Assembly (NCBI RefSeq): GCF_001426225.1
Contig: NZ_LMRT01000016.1
Location: forward strand, 165,541-208,266
Reading direction: 5' to 3'
Source: Allobosea sp. Leaf344
Lineage (GTDB): Bacteria > Pseudomonadota > Alphaproteobacteria > Rhizobiales > Beijerinckiaceae
DNA length: 42,726 nucleotides
Below, piece after piece: positions 15,532 to 27,000 of this stretch; the first letter of the stretch is position 1, and each line of letters opens with the position of its first letter. The notes below the pieces were generated by a model. It was not told the DNA's origin. It searched no databases and worked only from the letters and a program-made list of their open reading frames with translations. The position numbers and the translations under genes are program-made.

Positions 15532-18453
15532 TCACCAGCTGTAGCGCAGCGCCGCCTTCCCGCCGAGGCTGCGGCTGTTCCTGGCGAACTCGCCGTCGAA
15601 GGTGGCGGCGAGCGTCATCCCCTTGCCGAGCTTCAGCTCGGCGGCGGCGCTGGTGCGCAGGGCGTTGCGGTCCGGGCCTGCGCCGCGCACCAGGAAGGTG
15701 GCGCCGGGCAGGGCCTGGAAGGTGGCCGTGGCGCTCGATCTGGTGTTGGAATTGGCGACCCAGGCGGCGGAGCCGCGCAGTGTCAGGCCCATGCCGGCGA
15801 GGCCGACCTCGCGCTCCACGCGCAGGCCGAGCTCGCTGCGCAGCCGGGTCGTGTCCTTGCCGGCGAAGCTCAGCGCGAAGGTGCCCGGGCCGGTCAGCGC
15901 CGTCTCGCGATAGCCCGGCAGCGAGAGCAGGCTGAGCTGCGCCGCCGCGAAGGGGGTCAGGCTCAGACCGGCGATGCGGATGTTGTGGCCGGCCTCGATC
16001 CGTCCGGCATAGGCATTGGCGTTGAAACGGCCCTGGAGATGCTCGGATGTCGAGAGGGTGCGGTCGGTGGTGACGTCCTGCCAGGCATAGGCCGCCGAGG
16101 CGTTGAGATAGCTCGCCCCGAACTGCCGCCGCAGGAACAGCCCGGCCTGGAACAGGTCCGAGGAGCCCGAGCCCAGCCTGTAGATGTTGAAGTTGGTGGC
16201 TCCGCCACCCAGCCCGAAGCCCAAAGTCATCTCGGGCGAGACCCGGTAATCGGCGCCGGCCGCGGCGCCGAAGACGCGGTTGGTGGTGGCGGCGGTGCCG
16301 GCGCCGACCGTGGCGCCATATTGCTCGACGCCGCCGAAGCCGCTGCCCCAGACGCTCCAGCGCCAGAGATCGGGATCGGGCGTGATCATCGTCTGGCGCA
16401 CAGGAAGGTCCCGGGCCTGGCCCTTGGCGGAGGTATAGGAGGCAAAGCCGGAGGGGCCGGAGGCGAGGGAGACGCCGCGCTCGCCCGGAAGGCCGTCGGT
16501 CAGGGTCCCCATGAACTGGGTGAGCGCGGCCGAGCTGTTGGTCTGCACCGCGGCGGCGGGCTCGCCCGCGATCTGGCTCAGCCCCAGGGTCGTGAGCGAG
16601 CCGAACACCATCGGGATGCCGCCCCTGCGCTCGAAATAGCCGGTGAGAGCGTTGGCGGCGCTGCTCTGATTGGGGTTCAGGCCGCGATTGACGATGACGG
16701 GGTTGCCGGGGGTCGTCGGCGTGGCGGCGGCCGGCGTGAAATCGAGCGTCAGATCGAGGAACACGTTGTTCGGATCGTAGCTCAGCGCGGATTTGAAGCC
16801 GGCCGGCAGGTTGCTGTCGACCTTCTGGCCGAAGACGCCGCTGACCCCGCCCGCGGCGCTGAGGATCCCATATTGCTTGGCGACATAGGTGCCCGGCTGG
16901 AAGCTGGTCGCGACCTTGGCGCCGCCGAGCGTGGCCCTGCCCGCGACATCGACGCGGTCGGATGCGATCGGCGAGACCTCGACCGCATAGGTCGAGGCGG
17001 CGGTGAAGGAGAGGTCGCCCTTGACCGTCAGGGTGCCGATGGAATTGCCCGGCGCCAGGATGCCGCCCGTGATCCGCGTCGAACCGACCTTGCCGGATCC
17101 GCCCAACAGGCCGCCCTCCGCGACCGATACGGCGCTCGCCTCCAGCGAGCTGTTGACCATCAGCGCCCCGCCGGTGACGGAGGTGGTCCCGGCAAAGCGG
17201 GCGCCGTCTCCGACGAAGACGGTCGTTCCCGCCTGCTGCAAGATGCGGCCCTGATCGCCGCTCAGCGTCTGATCGAAGCGGAAGGATTTGCTGGTGTGGT
17301 TGAACAGCAGCGTCGCGTCGCCGGCGCCGAATTTGATGCCGTTCCTGGCATCGATCGTGCCGGGCGCCGCCGGGGCATCGCCGAGCCCGCCACCGATGGC
17401 GAGAACGCCTTTGGCGACCCGGGATGATGCGATCTCGATGAAATTCGCCGTCATCAGCGTCGCGCCGTTGCGGACGGTCACTTTGCCGTCGCCGTTGAAG
17501 CCGACGCGCATATTGCCGGCGAAGCCCGGGCGCGCCAGAACCTCGAAGCGGCTTCCGGCATCGGTCAGCAGCAGCTCGCCGAAGGAGCCGACATCGACGC
17601 CGACGGCTCCGGTATGGGCGACGACGTTCGCGCCATCGGCGACGGTCAGGCGACCAAAGCCGACACGGCCGTTGCCATCGCCGCCGACATAGACGTTGAG
17701 ACCGTTCTGCCACACGGTGCCCTTGCCCGTGACGGTCATGTTGGCCCAGGTCGTGCCCTCGCCACCGACATAGCCACCATCATCGACCAGCCTCGCGCCG
17801 CCCGACACCGTGACCGTGCCCTGATTGGCGCTGAGCCAGCCAGCGGCGCCAGCCCAGTCGGCCGGCGGCGTCGTGGTCCTGGTGCCGATGTCGACCAGGG
17901 TGCCCAGCCCGTCGATCGTCAGCGTCCCGCCGGCTCCCATCTGGAGACTGCCGTCTTCCGTCGTCAGCTTCGCCCCGTCCTTGACCGTGAGCGAGCCGAT
18001 GCCGGCGAGGCCGAGCTGGATCCAATATTTGCTGCTCCAGCTGGTGAAGTTTCCTTCGACGACGACCACGCCCGTGCCCGATTGGTCGCCGATCACGGTC
18101 GCGCCGGCCGTCATCCTGGAGCTGTTCGAGACGCCCAAGGTGCCGCCGCCGATGACGGACAATCTGTCCGCGAAACCGGCGCCGGTAGTGAGGCGGGGCA
18201 TGTTGTGACTACGCCCATCGATCGTCACCACATCGAGCGCGGACGGAACGTTTCCCGTCCAGTTCAAGCTGTCGCGCCAGTTGGAATCGCTGGCGCCGGT
18301 CCATGTCTCGTCGGCGCTCGCCGGTTGCGTGAGGGCCGATGTCGAGATCAGGCACCAGGCGATCGCGGAGAGGGGGCGCCATGAATTGCGCCTGCCGGCC
18401 GGCCTCGCGAGCCTGGCGCCGAAGGGGGTGCAGGGGTCGATCGTGATGGTCAT
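15532..18453 (-). CDS. Autotransporter (type Va secretion) with beta-helix passenger
   Basis: A 973-residue type V secreted protein. A long basic N-region precedes the signal peptide core (PLSAIAWCLISTSALTQPASA, cleavage near ASA-DE, about residue 48). The passenger (about 48-600) is built of recurring glycine-rich units such as VGGDGNGRVGFGRLTVADGA and LAGIGSLTVKDGA, a pattern typical of right-handed beta-helices. The segment ITGGILAPGNSIGTLTVKGD and the following block resemble the conserved passenger stalk. The last ~270 residues form the 12-strand autotransporter barrel and end in aromatic YSW, as outer-membrane proteins do. GAGG lies 6 bases before the ATG. No protease triad, lipase motif or RGD was noticed; adhesion is a guess. 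Confidence 0.93.
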   Translation of the reverse strand: MTITIDPCTPFGARLARPAGRRNSWRPLSAIAWCLISTSALTQPASADETWTGASDSNWRDSLNWTGNVPSALDVVTIDGRSHNMPRLTTGAGFADRLSVIGGGTLGVSNSSRMTAGATVIGDQSGTGVVVVEGNFTSWSSKYWIQLGLAGIGSLTVKDGAKLTTEDGSLQMGAGGTLTIDGLGTLVDIGTRTTTPPADWAGAAGWLSANQGTVTVSGGARLVDDGGYVGGEGTTWANMTVTGKGTVWQNGLNVYVGGDGNGRVGFGRLTVADGANVVAHTGAVGVDVGSFGELLLTDAGSRFEVLARPGFAGNMRVGFNGDGKVTVRNGATLMTANFIEIASSRVAKGVLAIGGGLGDAPAAPGTIDARNGIKFGAGDATLLFNHTSKSFRFDQTLSGDQGRILQQAGTTVFVGDGARFAGTTSVTGGALMVNSSLEASAVSVAEGGLLGGSGKVGSTRITGGILAPGNSIGTLTVKGDLSFTAASTYAVEVSPIASDRVDVAGRATLGGAKVATSFQPGTYVAKQYGILSAAGGVSGVFGQKVDSNLPAGFKSALSYDPNNVFLDLTLDFTPAAATPTTPGNPVIVNRGLNPNQSSAANALTGYFERRGGIPMVFGSLTTLGLSQIAGEPAAAVQTNSSAALTQFMGTLTDGLPGERGVSLASGPSGFASYTSAKGQARDLPVRQTMITPDPDLWRWSVWGSGFGGVEQYGATVGAGTAATTNRVFGAAAGADYRVSPEMTLGFGLGGGATNFNIYRLGSGSSDLFQAGLFLRRQFGASYLNASAAYAWQDVTTDRTLSTSEHLQGRFNANAYAGRIEAGHNIRIAGLSLTPFAAAQLSLLSLPGYRETALTGPGTFALSFAGKDTTRLRSELGLRVEREVGLAGMGLTLRGSAAWVANSNTRSSATATFQALPGATFLVRGAGPDRNALRTSAAAELKLGKGMTLAATFDGEFARNSRSLGGKAALRYSW

Positions 18454-18840
18454 GACGTCCTCGAGCCGAAACTTTACGATTCCTGACCGAAGGTCATCAC
18501 AGCAACAAAATGTCGTCCAGCCCGGTCAAATTTAAAACTAGGGACGTTGCGAAAATGCATCGCCATGAATCGTACCGTCGTGGCGGCGGTTCTAAAAAAC
18601 TTTATTTCTGAAAATGTCCGGATAAATTGGCTAATCTGCAGAGACACAACTTTACCGGCAGGAGTTCACTATTGAATTATAGATCAAGTTAGGTGAACTA
18701 TGCCGTTTCCGACCTGACGCCGATCTGCACTACCGGCGGCGATGGAGCGGGATCAAGGCTATGGCCGGAGACTCGCGCTGGTGCGGAAGCCCGCCGGCGC
18801 GGCGGATCAGGGCGGATCGTCGGAGTGGGCTCGGGTGCGA
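18454..18840. promoter_or_regulatory. AT-rich intergenic region upstream of the autotransporter
   Basis: About 390 bases between the start of the autotransporter gene and the end of xerC. The part 18460-18700 is strikingly AT-rich for this genome, with runs such as TTTAAA, CTAAAAAAC and TTGAATTATAG. It holds an inverted repeat AGTTCAC (18663-18669) and GTGAACT (18693-18699), 23 bases apart. I found no convincing gene. This is probably the regulatory region of the autotransporter, but no single promoter hexamer pair is clear enough to name. Confidence 0.5.
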
Positions 18841-19767
18841 TCAGCGTCCGGCGCGGGGATGCGCGGCGTCATAGGCCGCCATCAGCCGGCTCGAATCGAT
18901 GCGGGTATAGATCTGCGTGGTCGACAGCGAGGCGTGACCGAGCAGCTCCTGGATGGCGCGGAGATCGCCGCCGCGGCCGAGCAGATGCGTCGCGAAGGAA
19001 TGGCGCAGGCTGTGCGGCGTCGCGCTGGAAGGCAGGCCGAGCGCGCCCCGCAGGCCCTCCACCGCGAGCTGGATGATCCGCGGCGAGAGCGGACCGCCCT
19101 TGACCCCGAGGAACAGCGGCCCTTCCGGGGCGAGGCGCCAGGGGCAGAGCGCGAGATAGGTCGCGATGGCTTCGACGACGACCGGCAGGACCGGGACCAT
19201 CCGGGTCTTGCTGCCCTTGCCGATGACGGTCAGCGTGTCGGATGCCGATCGCGGCGCCTGAGCGCGGGTCAGCGACAGCGCCTCCGAGATGCGCAGGCCG
19301 CTGCCATAGAGCAGCGCCAGCACCGCGGCGTCGCGGGCCAGCACCCAGGCCTCGCGCTCCTCGCCGGCGCGGATCTCCGTCCGCGTCACCGCCCGTGCGG
19401 CCGCGGCGTCGAGCGGGCGGGGCAGGGTCTTGCCGAGGCGCGGGCCGCGCGTGGCGGCGAAGGCCGCCGCCTTCAGCACGCCGCGGCGCTCGCCGAAGCG
19501 GGCGAAGGAGCGCAGGGCGGCCAGCTGGCGCATCAGCGTGCGGTTGCCGACGCCGCCGCGCCGTCGCTCGGCCAGGAAGGCGCGCAGGTCGATCGGCTTC
19601 AGCGCCGCGAGATCGGCGAGCGTGGACTTCCCCTCGAGCGAGGTCTCGAGGAAGGCCGTGAACTGGTCGAGATCGCGCCGATAGGCTTCCAGCGTCTTGG
19701 GCGACAGCCGGCGTTCGCTCCCGAGATGGACGAGCCACTCCCGGCAAAGCGTCTCGACATCGCTCAT
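18841..19767 (-). CDS. xerC: Tyrosine recombinase XerC
   Basis: A 308-residue tyrosine recombinase that, with XerD, resolves chromosome dimers at dif. The SAM-like N-terminal core-binding domain spans about 1-95. The catalytic residues are R159 (SGLRISE), K184 (GKGSK), H252 and R255 (HSLRHSF), H278 (LLGHASL) and nucleophile Y287 (TTQIYTR). I chose the second ATG (19767) because GGAGG directly abuts the first ATG (19776) but sits 9 bases before this one. Divergent pairing with priA is frequent in alphaproteobacteria and supports XerC over a phage integrase. No integron or prophage is nearby. Confidence 0.92.
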   Translation of the reverse strand: MSDVETLCREWLVHLGSERRLSPKTLEAYRRDLDQFTAFLETSLEGKSTLADLAALKPIDLRAFLAERRRGGVGNRTLMRQLAALRSFARFGERRGVLKAAAFAATRGPRLGKTLPRPLDAAAARAVTRTEIRAGEEREAWVLARDAAVLALLYGSGLRISEALSLTRAQAPRSASDTLTVIGKGSKTRMVPVLPVVVEAIATYLALCPWRLAPEGPLFLGVKGGPLSPRIIQLAVEGLRGALGLPSSATPHSLRHSFATHLLGRGGDLRAIQELLGHASLSTTQIYTRIDSSRLMAAYDAAHPRAGR

Positions 19768-19824
19768 GGAACCCATCCTCCGGTCGGCCTGGCGGAGCCT
19801 GGCATGGAGCTTCGCACTCCTGCC

Positions 19825-19858
19825 TTAACAGCCCGCGAATCGATGCTAGAGACACGCC
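19825..19858 (+). promoter_or_regulatory. Putative promoter of priA with very short leader
   Basis: TTAACA (19825-19830) and TAGAGA (19847-19852) are 16 bases apart. The -10 region reads GCTAGAGAC, close to the alphaproteobacterial GCTANAWC pattern. The expected transcription start falls at or within a few bases of the priA ATG, which has no Shine-Dalgarno sequence. A leaderless or near-leaderless mRNA is implied. Confidence 0.4.
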
Positions 19859-22045
19859 ATGGATGCGCAGGACCCACAGGCCGGGCAGGCCGGCACAGCC
19901 GATGTGCTGATCCCGCTCGCGCTCGACCAGGCCTATAGCTACGCGATCCCGGCCGGGATGCTGCTCAGGCCGGGCGATGTCGTGCAGGTGCCGCTGGGCC
20001 CGCGGGAAACCGTCGGCGTGGTCTGGGCGCTGGGCGAGGGGCCGGGGGGCAATCTCAAGCGCGTCGCCGCCAAACTCGACCTGCCGCCGCTCGATCAGGC
20101 GCTGATGAAGCTGGTCGACTGGGTCGCCTGGTATACGCTGGCGGCCAAGGGCTCGGTGCTGGCGCTGGCGCTGCGGCGCCCGCCGGAGGACGGTCCCGAG
20201 CGGCCGAAGCTCGGGGTGCGGCTGGTCGGCCCGCCGCCGGCGCGGATGACGCCGGCCCGGGCCCGCGCCATCGCCGCGGCGGAGGGGCAGCTGCTGATCG
20301 CCAAGCCGGCCCTCGCCGAGGCCGCCGCGGTCAGCACCGCCGTGATCGACGCGCTCGTCGATGCCGGGACCTTCGCCGTCGAGCCGCTGCCGCGCGAGGC
20401 GGTGGCCGCGCTGCCGGACCCGGATTTCGCCCGGCCGGTCCTCTCGGAGGCGCAGCAGAGCGCCGCGACGGCGCTCGTCGCCAGCGTCGCGGCGCGGGCC
20501 TATGGCGTCACTCTGCTGGAAGGCGTCACCGGCTCGGGCAAGACGGAGGTCTATTTCGAGGCCGTGGCCGAGGCGATCAGGCTCGGCCGGCAGAGCCTGA
20601 TCCTGATGCCGGAGATCGCGCTGACGGCGCAGTTCATCGATCGCTTCGAGGCGCGCTTCGGCGTGCGGCCGGGGCTCTGGCATTCGGCGGTGACCGGCCG
20701 CCGGCGCGAACGGCTGCAGGCGGCGATCGCCGCCGGGGAGGCGCGCGTCGTCGCCGGTGCCCGTTCCGCCCTGTTCCTGCCCTATCGCGATCTCGGACTG
20801 ATCATCGTCGACGAGGAGCACGAGGCCGCCTACAAGCAGGAGGACGGTGTCGCCTATCACGCCCGCGACATGGCGGTGGTGCGCGGGCGCATCGAGAACG
20901 CGCCGGTGATCCTGACCTCCGCCACCCCCTCGCTCGAGACGCGGGTCAATGCCGAGCGCGGGCGCTACACCCATCTCCGGCTGCCGGAGCGCTTCGGCGG
21001 GCGCAGCCTGCCGCAGCTCGGCGTGGTCGACCTCCGGCAGGACAAGCCCGAGCGCGGGCGCTGGCTGTCCGCCGCGCTGGTCAAGGCGATCCAGGACAAT
21101 CTGGATGCCGGCGAGCAGTCGCTGCTGTTCCTGAACCGGCGCGGCTATGCGCCGCTGACCCTGTGCCGCGATTGCGGCCATCGCTTCCAATGCCCGAACT
21201 GCTCGGCCTGGCTGGTCGACCATCGCTTCCGCCGGGCGCTGGTCTGCCATCATTGCGGCCATGTCGAACGGCGCCCGCATGAATGCCCGCAATGCCATGC
21301 GCAGGAGAGCCTGGCGGCGTGCGGGCCGGGGGTGGAGCGGCTGGCCGAGGAGGTCGCGACCCTGTTCCCGCAGGCGCGCGGCATCGTGCTGTCGAGCGAT
21401 TTTCCCGGCGGGACGGAGCGGCTGAAGCAGGAGTTGATGGCGGTCGCCGCCGGCGAATTCGACATCGTCATCGGCACGCAGCTCGTCGCCAAGGGGCATA
21501 ATTTCCCGGGCATGACGCTGGTCGGGGTGATCGACGCCGATCTCGGCCTGACCTCGGGCGATCCGCGGGCGGCGGAGCGCACCTTCCAGGTGCTGCGGCA
21601 GGTGACCGGGCGGGCCGGGCGCGGCGAGCGGCCGGGCCGGGCCCTGCTCCAGACGCATGACCCCACGCATCCCGTGCTGAAGGCGCTGATCTCGGGCGAT
21701 CCAGAGCGGTTTTATGCCGCAGAGACCGCGGCGCGCGAAGCGGCCGGCCTGCCGCCTTTCGGCCGGCTGGCGGCGCTGATCGTCTCCGCCGCCACCCAGG
21801 CGGAGGCGGAGGGGCATGCGCGGGCACTCGCCCGATGCGCCGAGGCGCCCGAAGGAATCTACGTGCTGGGACCGGCGGAAGCGCCGCTGGCCGTGCTGCG
21901 GGGCCGCCATCGCATGCGGCTGATCGTGAAAACCGGGCGGGAGGTCAATCTGCAGGATTATCTCCGCGCCTGGCTGAAGCGCGCCGGCAAACCGAAGGGC
22001 TCGGTGCGCGTCGCGGTGGACGTCGATCCCCAGAGCTTCCTGTGA
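19859..22045 (+). CDS. priA: Primosomal replication protein N' (PriA helicase)
   Basis: A 728-residue superfamily 2 helicase that restarts stalled replication forks by recognising branched DNA and loading the replicative helicase. The N-terminal 3' DNA-binding domain spans about 10-115. The Walker A motif is GVTGSGKT (222-229), and the DEEH box follows in LGLIIVDEEHEAAYKQ. The zinc module in the C-terminal half has paired cysteines in CRDCGHRFQCPNC and CHHCGHVERRPHECPQC. Later helicase motifs include GTQLVAKGHNFPGMTLVG and QVTGRAGRGERPG. It starts at the ATG at 19859 without a clear ribosome-binding site. It lies 221 bases upstream of the atp operon. Confidence 0.97.
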   Translation: MDAQDPQAGQAGTADVLIPLALDQAYSYAIPAGMLLRPGDVVQVPLGPRETVGVVWALGEGPGGNLKRVAAKLDLPPLDQALMKLVDWVAWYTLAAKGSVLALALRRPPEDGPERPKLGVRLVGPPPARMTPARARAIAAAEGQLLIAKPALAEAAAVSTAVIDALVDAGTFAVEPLPREAVAALPDPDFARPVLSEAQQSAATALVASVAARAYGVTLLEGVTGSGKTEVYFEAVAEAIRLGRQSLILMPEIALTAQFIDRFEARFGVRPGLWHSAVTGRRRERLQAAIAAGEARVVAGARSALFLPYRDLGLIIVDEEHEAAYKQEDGVAYHARDMAVVRGRIENAPVILTSATPSLETRVNAERGRYTHLRLPERFGGRSLPQLGVVDLRQDKPERGRWLSAALVKAIQDNLDAGEQSLLFLNRRGYAPLTLCRDCGHRFQCPNCSAWLVDHRFRRALVCHHCGHVERRPHECPQCHAQESLAACGPGVERLAEEVATLFPQARGIVLSSDFPGGTERLKQELMAVAAGEFDIVIGTQLVAKGHNFPGMTLVGVIDADLGLTSGDPRAAERTFQVLRQVTGRAGRGERPGRALLQTHDPTHPVLKALISGDPERFYAAETAAREAAGLPPFGRLAALIVSAATQAEAEGHARALARCAEAPEGIYVLGPAEAPLAVLRGRHRMRLIVKTGREVNLQDYLRAWLKRAGKPKGSVRVAVDVDPQSFL

Positions 22046-22103
22046 TCGCGGCCGCCTTTCTCGCAGTTGCACAGAGCGCCCGGCCGGCATCGGCGGACTC
22101 CGG

Positions 22104-22132
22104 TTGCGCCCCTCCAAAACGCATGCTAGGGC
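22104..22132 (+). promoter_or_regulatory. Putative promoter of the atp operon
   Basis: TTGCGC (22104-22109) and TAGGGC (22127-22132) are 17 bases apart. The extended -10 reads GCTAGGGC, like the GCTANAWC type also seen before priA. This would give a leader of roughly 125 bases before the atpH GTG. It is a weak consensus match in a 221-base gap with no gene. Confidence 0.35.
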
Positions 22133-22266
22133 ACCCCGCATTCATGGTGGGTGTGAGCGTCAGCGCTGATAATCCGCCAGTTCGACACATCGCAACGCCG
22201 GGACGATGCACTCCGCCCTCGCCAGAGGGTCGCCGGGGCGGTCCTTTGAAACGAGAGACGTGACGC

Positions 22267-22838
22267 GTGGCTGAAGGCGGATCGCAGGATCGGACACTGG
22301 TTTCGGGCGTCGCAGGGCGTTACGCGACCGCGCTTTTCGAACTGGCGAGCGAGGCGAACGCCATCGACGCCGTCGCCGCCGATCTCGCGCGGTTTACGGC
22401 CGCGGCGGCCGAGAGCGCCGATCTGCGCCGGCTGATCGAGAGCCCGGCCTTCTCGGCCGAGGACCAGGTCAAGGCGATCAGGGCCGTCCTCGCCAATCTC
22501 GGCATTTCCGGCATCGCCGGCAATTTCATCGGCCTCGTCGCCAGCAAGCGTCGCCTCTTCGCGCTGCCGGGGATGATCCAGGGCTTCAAGAACCTCGTCG
22601 CCGAGGCCAGGGGCATCGTCAGCGCCGAGGTCACCGTGGCCGAGGCGCCGTCCGCCCAGCGGGTCGAGGAGATCCGCGCCGCGCTGAAGAGCGTCGCCGG
22701 CAAGGATGTCGACGTCGCGATCAAGGTCGATCCGGCGTTGATCGGCGGGCTCGTCGTCAAGATGGGCTCCCGCATGGTCGACGCCTCGCTGAAAACCAAA
22801 CTCAATTCAATTCGTCTTGCCATGAAAGAGGTCGGCTG

Positions 22839-22839
<1 letters not shown>
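22267..22839 (+). CDS. atpH: ATP synthase F1 delta subunit
   Basis: A 190-residue delta subunit (OSCP homologue) that joins the F1 head to the peripheral stalk of ATP synthase at the inner membrane. The N-terminal helical bundle opens with [16 protein letters not shown], the standard delta signature. The C-terminal part [28 protein letters not shown] is equally characteristic. The GTG start at 22267 has only a weak AGAGAC purine stretch before it. Its stop overlaps the atpA start (TGATG), so the two are coupled. The Fo genes are absent here, as usual in alphaproteobacteria, where they form a separate cluster. Confidence 0.96.
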
Positions 22840-24368
<1,529 letters not shown>

Positions 24369-24369
24369 T

Positions 24370-24454
24370 CGTCATTGCGCGCGCGGCGAGGCCGAACGGC
24401 CCCGCCGCGTTCCTGCTCTGGATTGCTTCGTCGCTGCGCCTTTCGTCGTGACGG
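24370..24454 (+). repeat. Diverged palindromic repeat with strong hairpin between atpA and atpG
   Basis: The outer arms, CGTCATTGCG at 24371 and GGATTGCTTCGTCGCTGCGCC near 24421-24441 followed by CGTGACGG, resemble the ends of the repeat at 13-320. The centre has a strong stem: GCGGCG-A-GGCCG (24384-24395) pairs with CGGCC-C-CGCCGC (24398-24409) around an AA loop with one mismatch. It begins directly after the atpA stop. It could reduce expression of the downstream genes or stabilise atpHA mRNA. Confidence 0.6.
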
Positions 24455-24472
24455 GTAGAGGATCAAGACCGG

Positions 24473-25345
24473 ATGCCGTCCCTTAAGGACCTCAGAAACC
24501 GCATCGCTTCCGTGAAGGCGACGCAGAAGATCACCAAGGCCATGCAGATGGTCGCGGCCGCGAAGCTGCGCCGGGCGCAGGCCGCGGCCGAAGCCGCGCG
24601 TCCCTATGCCGAGCGCATGGAGACGGTGCTGGCCAATCTCGGCGCCGGCGTGAGCGGCTCCAGCGCGCCGCGGCTGATCGCGGGAACCGGCCAGGACAAG
24701 GTCCATCTGCTGGTGGTCTGCACGGCCGAGCGCGGCCTGTGCGGCGCGTTCAACTCCTCCATCGCCCGTCTCGCCCGCGACAAGGCGCTGGCGCTGAAGG
24801 CCGAGGGCAAGACCGTCAAGATCATCTGCGTCGGCAAGAAGGGCTATGACCTGCTGCGTCGGCAGTTCGAGAAGGACATCATCGAGCTGATCGACCTGCG
24901 CGGCTTCAAGCAGGTCGGCTACGTCAATGCCGAGGCGATCGCCCAGAACATCCTGGCCGGCTTCGCCAATGGCGAGTTCGACGTCGCCACGCTGTTCTTC
25001 TCGAAGTTCAAATCGGTGATCGCCCAGATCCCGACCGCCCAGCGCATCATCCCCGCCGAGATCCCGGCCACCACCGCCGCCTCCACCCAGGCCGTCTATG
25101 ATTACGAGCCGGACGAGGGCGAGATTCTCGAGACGCTGCTGCCGCGCAACCTGACCGTCCAGGTGCTGCGCGCCATCCTGGAGAACGCCGCCTCGGAGCA
25201 GGGCGCACGGATGTCGGCGATGGATTCCGCCACGCGCAATGCCGGCGAAATGATCAAGAAGCAGACGCAGCTCTACAACCGCTCGCGCCAGGCGATGATC
25301 ACCAAGGAACTGATCGAGATCATCTCCGGCGCGGAAGCGCTCTAA
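24473..25345 (+). CDS. atpG: ATP synthase F1 gamma subunit
   Basis: A 290-residue gamma subunit, the central rotor shaft of F1. The N-terminal helix [20 protein letters not shown] and the following [15 protein letters not shown] are the classic gamma start. The C-terminal helix [18 protein letters not shown], with the closing [23 protein letters not shown], is the gamma signature that lies inside the alpha3-beta3 ring. The start is fixed by this conserved N terminus. AGAGGA lies about 9 bases upstream. Spacing to atpD is 78 bases. Confidence 0.98.
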   Translation: MPSLKDLRNRIASVKATQKITKAMQMVAAAKLRRAQAAAEAARPYAERMETVLANLGAGVSGSSAPRLIAGTGQDKVHLLVVCTAERGLCGAFNSSIARLARDKALALKAEGKTVKIICVGKKGYDLLRRQFEKDIIELIDLRGFKQVGYVNAEAIAQNILAGFANGEFDVATLFFSKFKSVIAQIPTAQRIIPAEIPATTAASTQAVYDYEPDEGEILETLLPRNLTVQVLRAILENAASEQGARMSAMDSATRNAGEMIKKQTQLYNRSRQAMITKELIEIISGAEAL

Positions 25346-25420
25346 ACGCCTAAATCGGCCCGTGCGGCGATCCAGCCCGCAGGCCTTGTCGACAAGCTGA
25401 ACGCGCATCGAGGTTTTTAA

Positions 25421-26884
<1,464 letters not shown>

Positions 26885-26891
26885 TCGCAGC

Positions 26892-26988
26892 CTGTGGCGA
26901 GGGACGAGGCGGAGAGGAGTCGCGAAGGGTGACCGGCGGGAGCGCGCGCTAGTCTTCAAGCCGCGCGCATGCCGCCACAGCCCTTCGC
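26892..26988 (+). promoter_or_regulatory. Structured atpD-atpC gap with competing stems
   Basis: The 116-base gap contains three inverted pairs: CTGTGGCG (26892-26899) with CGCCACAG (26973-26980), GCGAAGGG (26922-26929) with CCCTTCGC (26981-26988), and GCGCGCG (26942-26948) with CGCGCGC (26962-26968). The first two interleave, so they would form a pseudoknot or exclude each other. The CCCTTCGC arm lies immediately before the atpC Shine-Dalgarno (AGGAAAG). A role in setting epsilon translation is possible but untested. Confidence 0.4.
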
Positions 26989-27000
26989 CAGGAAAGAACC

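Noticed and set aside
13037..17713. A 1558-codon open frame on the minus strand across gntR, the amidase and the autotransporter
   Set aside because: It is rich in Arg, Gly and Ala with no domain, and it is antisense or out of frame to well-supported genes. In high-GC DNA stop codons are rare in such frames.
18565..18675. A 36-codon open frame in the AT-rich region upstream of the autotransporter
   Set aside because: No ribosome-binding site, no recognisable product, and it lies in likely regulatory DNA.
18841..19767. Phage or integron integrase marking a mobile island
   Set aside because: Sequence and divergent pairing with priA fit chromosomal XerC. No att repeats, tRNA or cargo genes were seen.
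18869..22141. A 1090-codon open frame opposite priA and overlapping xerC
   Set aside because: Low-complexity Arg/Gln/His composition, with no signature. priA and xerC have complete catalytic motifs on the other frames.
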